In this document: positions 5,479 through 8,971 of the stretch, piece after piece | Numbering within the stretch: position 1 is the first letter of the stretch | Layout: the number at the start of each line of letters is the position of its first letter | NCBI GenBank assembly: GCA_026991215.1 | Contig: JALXBY010000013.1 | Span: 1 to 8,971, forward strand | Reading direction: 5' to 3' | Length of the DNA stretch: 8,971 nucleotides | Source: Anaerolineales bacterium | GTDB taxonomy: Bacteria > Chloroflexota > Anaerolineae > Anaerolineales > DRMV01 | Notes under the pieces: model-generated | Told to the model about the DNA's origin: nothing | The model's input: only the letters and a program-made list of their open reading frames with translations | The model's database searches: none | Position numbers and translations under genes: made by a program

Positions 5479-6450
5479 ATGGCTTACGCAAACCTTCTGG
5501 ATCGGGTAAGAGAGGTCATCCGACAGAAGGGCTACTCCCACCGCACCGAGCAGGCTTACGTTTCCTGGATTCGCCGTTTCATCATCTTTCATAACGAACG
5601 CCGCCCCCAGGAAATGGGCGCCCGGGAAATCGAGCAATTCCTCACCTACCTGGCCAGGGAGCGCTGTGTCGCGCCTTCCACCCAAAACCAGGCCCTGCAG
5701 GCCCTCCTCTTCCTCTACCGCGAAGTGCTCCACCAGCCCATCGACCGGCGCCTGCACTTCCCGCAGGCCAAGCAACCGCCCCGGCCTCTGCCCGTGGTTC
5801 TCACCCGGGAAGAAGTGCGGCGGGTGCTGGACGCAATGGAAGGCACGCCCAAGCTCGTGGCCCAGCTCCTTTACGGGAGCGGCCTGCGCCTTATGGAGGC
5901 CCTGCGCCTGCGGGTTCAGGACGTAGACTTCGAACGAGGTCAGCTCTGGGTACGGGATGGCAAGGGCTTCAAAGACCGGGTCACCGTGCTTCCCCAAAGC
6001 CTTATAGGGCCCCTGCGGGCGCAACTTCGCCATACCCGCCTGCTCTTTGAGTATGACCGCCAATTCCCCCACTGGGCCGGGGCTACCCTTCCCCATGCCC
6101 TGGAGCGCGAAGCCCCCGATGCGGCCCGTTCGTGGTCCTGGCAATATGTGTTCCCCGCGGCTAGGCTTGTCCAGGACCCTCGCACAGGCACCTGGCGGCG
6201 CCATCACCTGCACGAGGCCGTGGTTCAGCGCGCGTTGCGTAAGGCCGCCCGGCTCGTGGGCATCGCCAAGCGGGTCACGTCCCACGTCCTTCGCCATTCC
6301 TTCGCCACCCACCTTCTGGAAGCGGGGTACGATGTTCGAACCGTGCAGGCGCTCCTGGGTCACAGGGATGTAAAGAGCACCATGGTGTACACGCACGTCA
6401 TGCAGAAGGACCCGCTCGCGGTCTCCAGCCCCCTGGATGCATTATCGTAA
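5479..6450 (+). CDS. intI: Integron integrase (IntI-family tyrosine recombinase)
   Basis: A 323-residue site-specific recombinase. The N-terminal SAM-like core-binding domain spans about 1-100 (YSHRTEQAYVSWIRRFI). The catalytic domain has Arg137 in GSGLRLMEALRL, Lys162 or Lys165 in DGKGFKDR, His269 and Arg272 in SHVLRHSFATHLLE, His295 in LLGHRDV and nucleophile Tyr304 in MVYTH, so all catalytic residues are present. What separates it from XerC/XerD is the extra segment between about 190 and 245, including ALEREAPDA, SWSWQYVFP (218-226) and DPRTGTWRRHHLHE. This is the IntI-specific insertion that binds the extrahelical bases of folded attC sites. The C terminus VSSPLDAL also resembles IntI proteins. 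The ATG at 5479 has GGAGG 7 bases upstream (5467-5471). It is divergent from the cassette array and convergent with the nucleotidyltransferase gene, 35 bases away. GC-rich like the host genes, so probably resident. Expected role: attI x attC cassette integration and excision. Confidence 0.92.
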   Translation: MAYANLLDRVREVIRQKGYSHRTEQAYVSWIRRFIIFHNERRPQEMGAREIEQFLTYLARERCVAPSTQNQALQALLFLYREVLHQPIDRRLHFPQAKQPPRPLPVVLTREEVRRVLDAMEGTPKLVAQLLYGSGLRLMEALRLRVQDVDFERGQLWVRDGKGFKDRVTVLPQSLIGPLRAQLRHTRLLFEYDRQFPHWAGATLPHALEREAPDAARSWSWQYVFPAARLVQDPRTGTWRRHHLHEAVVQRALRKAARLVGIAKRVTSHVLRHSFATHLLEAGYDVRTVQALLGHRDVKSTMVYTHVMQKDPLAVSSPLDALS

Positions 6451-6461
6451 GATAATCTTAC
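6441..6461. repeat. Overlapping palindromes at the intI stop codon
   Basis: ATTATC (6441-6446) pairs with GATAAT (6451-6456) around GTAA. The overlapping GTAAGAT (6447-6453) and ATCTTAC (6455-6461) form a 7-bp dyad. They share bases, so only one forms at a time. They sit in the short gap between two convergent genes and might end transcription, but there is no T-run. Confidence 0.35.
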
Positions 6462-6485
6462 TAACTGATTGGATAGGGCCATGAA

Positions 6486-7151
6486 CTAACCACCCCCTCC
6501 CCCCTTGAACCGTTGCACCCGCTCGCGGATTTCTTCCACAATCTCCCGCAGCGATGCACGATCGCCTTTGCCCACGTATTCACCCACAATAGCCAAAAGC
6601 CTTTCCATGTCCGGGTCGTATTTGTACATCAGGGTGGCAATGTCGCTTTCATACAAACTGACCCGGCTGAAATCCCCTTGCCTGTACAACGAAGGCAGGG
6701 CATACATCTTGAGCAGCAACAACCCTTCCACCGTGGCCAGGCGAACCGTCTGGCCCAGGAATTGGACGCGACGGGCGTGTTCCTTTTGCACCCGCCGGAA
6801 CAACGGGTTGGTGTTGAGCCAAAAGTCCACTTGCACGCCCTCGAACAGCCCCCGCGCGAAGTAGACGTCTCGCTCCACGATTTCAATTTCGGGCAATTGC
6901 TCCAGGTCCTTTACAGCCAGCAGCAAATCCAAATCTTGCGTGTTGCGTCCTTCGATGTAGTACAGTAAGGCGATGCCCCCCACCAACACGTAATCGACCT
7001 TCCGCGCCTCAAGCAGCGCGAACAATCGTTTCACCACTTCCACAGGAGAAGGCCCCACAGGAAAATCCCTCCCCTCCTTGCTCCAATTCCGGGGATTGAA
7101 AAGGATGGCATTTTGAATGATATGCCCAATGTCTTCAAGCCTTTTCAACAT
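6486..7151 (-). CDS. Nucleotidyltransferase-fold protein (MNT/AbiEii-like)
   Basis: A 221-residue protein. VDYVLVGGIALLYYIEGR (52-69) followed by TQDLDLLL (71-78) is the Pol-beta-type nucleotidyltransferase core: the GG pair at 58-59, two acidic residues in DLD at 73-75 and a probable third, Asp109, in VQVDFWL. ATVEGLLLLKMYAL (140-152) matches the helix after the core in uncharacterised NTases and AbiEii-like toxins. The C-terminal part is helical and ends in a run of five glycines. I chose the ATG at 7151 because GAGGTG lies just upstream; the frame is open to 7367, but that extension translates a non-coding palindromic repeat. No HEPN, AbiEi or other antitoxin partner is adjacent, so a toxin role is not supported. 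It is convergent with intI and divergent from leuC. Its GC level resembles its host neighbours. Substrate unknown. Confidence 0.75.
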   Translation of the reverse strand: MLKRLEDIGHIIQNAILFNPRNWSKEGRDFPVGPSPVEVVKRLFALLEARKVDYVLVGGIALLYYIEGRNTQDLDLLLAVKDLEQLPEIEIVERDVYFARGLFEGVQVDFWLNTNPLFRRVQKEHARRVQFLGQTVRLATVEGLLLLKMYALPSLYRQGDFSRVSLYESDIATLMYKYDPDMERLLAIVGEYVGKGDRASLREIVEEIRERVQRFKGGGGG

Positions 7152-7242
7152 CCCGCCACCTCTTCCCCAAATATAGCGCAAAAGGCCTTCTTCGGCAGAC
7201 AAACCAGGTGGCTTGTAGGTGTGTTTCGTGTTTTGATATATG

Positions 7243-7322
7243 CTCACACAGCGGCATGGAGGACACGGCGTATTCGTTGGAAAAGGCCAAAATTCCCTCT
7301 GTGTTCTCTGTGCCCCTGTGAG
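7243..7322. repeat. Imperfect palindromic intergenic element with CTCTGTG-type motif
   Basis: The left arm 7243-7270 (starting CTCACACAGCGGCATGG) and right arm 7295-7322 (ending TGTGCCCCTGTGAG) are imperfect reverse complements. Many mismatches are transitions that remain G-U pairs in RNA. GGAA and TTCC pair in the centre. Runs like TCTGTGTTCTCTGTG are familiar from dispersed intergenic repeats of many environmental bacteria, where they create spurious peptides containing words like HRGTENTE; that recollection is from memory. It lies in the 263-base region shared by the NTase and leuC 5' ends and may be a MITE-like remnant or an RNA hairpin. No target duplication is obvious. Confidence 0.5.
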
Positions 7323-7414
7323 AAAATACAGCAATATGTCCCTTGCACGCTTGAAAGTCGCTTGCATCTACGCCCATTTCCGAATATCCATTTCAGCATT
7401 TCAGGAGGAAGCCC

Positions 7415-8821
7415 ATGCCCCCCAAGACCCTTTTCGACAAAATCTGGGAAGCCCACGTCGTCCATCACATCCCCGATGGCCCGGACATCCTCTACATCGA
7501 CCTGCATCTCATCCACGAGGTCACCTCGCCCCAGGCCTTTGCCCTGCTTCGGGAGCGGGGCCTGAAGGTCCGCCGGCCCGACCGCACCGTGGCCACCATG
7601 GACCACAGCACCCCCACCGTGGCCCTGGACCTGAATTTGGTGGACGAAAAAGCCCGGGCCCAGGTCCGCGCGCTGGAGCAGAACGCCCGCGCCTTTGGCA
7701 TCCGCCTGTACGACCTGGGGCATCCCCAACGGGGCATCGTGCACGTCCTGGGACCGGAACTGGGCCTGACCCAGCCGGGCATGACCATCGTGTGCGGGGA
7801 CAGCCACACTTCCACCCACGGCGCGTTCGGCGCGTTGGCCTTCGGCATCGGTACCACCCAGGTAGCCCACGTGCTGGCAACCCAGGCCCTGCTCATGCGA
7901 AAGCCCAAAGCCATGCGGGTGACCTTCACCGGACGGCTGCAGCCGGGCGTCACGGCCAAGGACATGATTCTCGCCCTGATTGCCCGCTATGGCACGGGGG
8001 TTGGCCGCGGCTACGTGATGGAATACGCGGGCGAGACCGTGCGCGGTCTGGACATGGCCGGTCGCATGACCCTGTGCAACATGTCCATCGAAGCCGGCGC
8101 GCGGGCCGGCATGGTCGCGCCCGACGATACCACCTTCGAATACCTGGCCGGACGGGAGTTCGCGCCCAAAGGTCCGGCCTGGGAAAAGGCCCTGGCCTAC
8201 TGGCGCACCCTGCCCACGGATGAAGGCGCGGCCTTCGACCGGGAAATCACCCTGGATGTGAGCGACCTGGAACCCATGATTACCTACGGCACCACGCCGG
8301 GCATGGCCATCCCCATCACCGGGAGGGTGCCGGACCCCGACCGGGAACCCAACGCCCACAAACGGCGCCTTTTGGAAAAGGCCTTGGCCTACATGGACCT
8401 GCGGCCCGGCCAGCCCATCCTGGGCCAGCGGGTGGACGTGGTCTTCATCGGCAGCTGCACCAACGGTCGGCTGGAGGACCTGCGGCAGGCCGCGCGCATC
8501 CTGAAAGGCCGCAAGGTCGCGCCCCATGTGCGCCTGATTGTGGTGCCCGGCTCGGAGACGGTGCGCCGGCAGGCCGAGGCCGAGGGGCTGGACCGGGTCT
8601 TCAAAGAAGCCGGCGGGGAATGGCGTCATGCCGGGTGCAGCCTGTGCATCGCCATGAACGGCGACCGCGTCCCGCCCGGCCACTACGCGGTGAGCACGAG
8701 CAACCGCAACTTTGAGGGTCGGCAGGGACCTGGCGCGCGCACCTTCCTGGCCAGCCCCCTGACCGCGGCCGCCAGCGCGGTCGAAGGCCGGGTGGCCGAC
8801 CCGCGGCAATACCTCTCGTAA
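7415..8821 (+). CDS. leuC: 3-isopropylmalate dehydratase large subunit
   Basis: With LeuD it isomerises 2-isopropylmalate to 3-isopropylmalate, the second step of leucine synthesis, in the cytoplasm. The 468-residue length is normal. It starts with MPPKTLFDKIWEAHVV and shows TVATMDHSTPT, GMTIVCGDSHTSTHGAFGAL and the three [4Fe-4S] cluster ligands: Cys348 in VFIGSCTNGRLEDL, and Cys408 and Cys411 in HAGCSLCIAMNGD. VSTSNRNFEGRQG near the C terminus is also typical of LeuC. The ATG at 7415 has AGGAGG at 7403-7408. leuD follows after 22 bases with its own GGAGG, so the two form an operon. Nothing looks damaged. The related homoaconitase large subunit is an alternative within the same family, but leuA in the same window favours leucine. 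Confidence 0.95.
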   Translation: MPPKTLFDKIWEAHVVHHIPDGPDILYIDLHLIHEVTSPQAFALLRERGLKVRRPDRTVATMDHSTPTVALDLNLVDEKARAQVRALEQNARAFGIRLYDLGHPQRGIVHVLGPELGLTQPGMTIVCGDSHTSTHGAFGALAFGIGTTQVAHVLATQALLMRKPKAMRVTFTGRLQPGVTAKDMILALIARYGTGVGRGYVMEYAGETVRGLDMAGRMTLCNMSIEAGARAGMVAPDDTTFEYLAGREFAPKGPAWEKALAYWRTLPTDEGAAFDREITLDVSDLEPMITYGTTPGMAIPITGRVPDPDREPNAHKRRLLEKALAYMDLRPGQPILGQRVDVVFIGSCTNGRLEDLRQAARILKGRKVAPHVRLIVVPGSETVRRQAEAEGLDRVFKEAGGEWRHAGCSLCIAMNGDRVPPGHYAVSTSNRNFEGRQGPGARTFLASPLTAAASAVEGRVADPRQYLS

Positions 8822-8843
8822 ACTTCCCCCGGAGGCGTGGACC

Positions 8844-8971
8844 ATGCAACCCTTCCGCCGTATCACCTCCCCCGTGGTTCCCCTGCCGCGCGCGGACGTC
8901 AACACCGACGACATCATCCCGGCCGCGTATTTGAAGGTCACGGACCGGGCCGGCCTGGCCCGGGGCCTGTT
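8844..8971 (+). CDS. leuD: 3-isopropylmalate dehydratase small subunit, 3' end outside window
   Basis: The window ends inside this gene; 42 complete codons are visible. The start MQPFRRITSPVVPLPRADVN followed by TDDIIPAAYLK is the N terminus of LeuD, the swivel-domain subunit that completes the active site with LeuC. Residues of the TDDIIP loop are the family signature. The ATG at 8844 is set by GGAGG at 8831-8835. It is co-directional and nearly contiguous with leuC, as in most bacteria. Confidence 0.92.
   Translation, partial: MQPFRRITSPVVPLPRADVNTDDIIPAAYLKVTDRAGLARGL

Larger units (their letters stand above)
2963..6450. mobile_element. Integron-like island: intI plus divergent low-GC cassette array
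   Basis: The element comprises an integron-type integrase on the + strand (5479-6450), a 180-base region with candidate attI and cassette promoter, and an array on the - strand reading away from the integrase: LTxxQ protein, MFS transporter, DUF4160/DUF2442 remnants, and a terminal attC-like site at 2963-3017. Divergent intI and cassettes with attI between them is the defining integron layout. The array is visibly AT-richer than the flanking leuA and leuC, and the integrase gene itself is GC-rich, as expected when a resident integrase captures foreign cassettes. The left limit is the last attC-like site; the right limit is the end of intI. Weak points are the degenerate attC sites and the lack of a canonical site between the first two genes. 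Confidence 0.7.

Noticed and set aside
5365..6396. A 343-codon open frame on the - strand over intI
   Set aside because: Shadow of the integrase, whose + frame contains every catalytic motif.
5479..6450. XerC/XerD or phage integrase
   Set aside because: The segment SWSWQYVFP through RRHHLHE between the catalytic patches is specific to integron integrases.
6486..7151. Toxin of a HEPN/MNT or AbiE pair
   Set aside because: No HEPN or AbiEi gene lies on either side, so only the fold is claimed.
7152..7367. N-terminal extension of the nucleotidyltransferase
   Set aside because: It translates the palindromic intergenic repeat, and a better start with GAGGTG upstream exists at 7151.
7240..8941. 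Long open frames overlapping leuC on both strands
   Set aside because: They are GC-driven shadows of leuC; the leuC frame has the cluster cysteines and a proper ribosome site.

Overview
The window looks like a GC-rich, probably thermophilic or environmental bacterium. A Chloroflexota-like genome is my best guess from gene style only (a coiled-coil DUF3782-type nuclease, leu genes with strong GGAGG ribosome sites, a CTCTGTG-type intergenic palindrome). No phylogenetic marker is present, so the taxonomy is inference.

Layout: (1) 1-876, + strand, 3' part of a Trp-rich coiled-coil protein ending in a PD-(D/E)XK nuclease domain. (2) 1023-2660, leuA (2-isopropylmalate synthase), with a leader that can form mutually exclusive hairpins and a strong terminator overlapping its stop codon. 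(3) 2700-3010, non-coding, rich in hairpins. (4) 2963-6450, an integron-like island. A tyrosine recombinase carrying the IntI-specific insertion (intI, + strand, 5479-6450) is preceded by a candidate attI and promoter region. From there a lower-GC array runs away from it on the - strand: an LTxxQ helical protein, an MFS transporter, and a decayed DUF4160/DUF2442 locus. An attC-like folded site overlaps the stop codon of the last gene. (5) 6486-7151, - strand, a nucleotidyltransferase-fold protein. (6) 7152-7414, a divergent intergenic region with an imperfect palindromic repeat. (7) 7415-8821 leuC and 8844-end leuD (partial).

leuA, leuC and leuD all read rightwards and belong to leucine biosynthesis. 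leuA has its own terminator and is separated from leuCD by about 4.7 kb holding the integron and the nucleotidyltransferase gene. The integron is the most interesting part: the integrase assignment is strong, the divergent layout is canonical, and the array differs sharply in base composition from the leu genes. Individual attachment sites are degenerate and remain provisional. The first cassette gene is bracketed by a perfect 16-bp inverted repeat with GTT/AAC at its outer edges, which is not the textbook attC arrangement.
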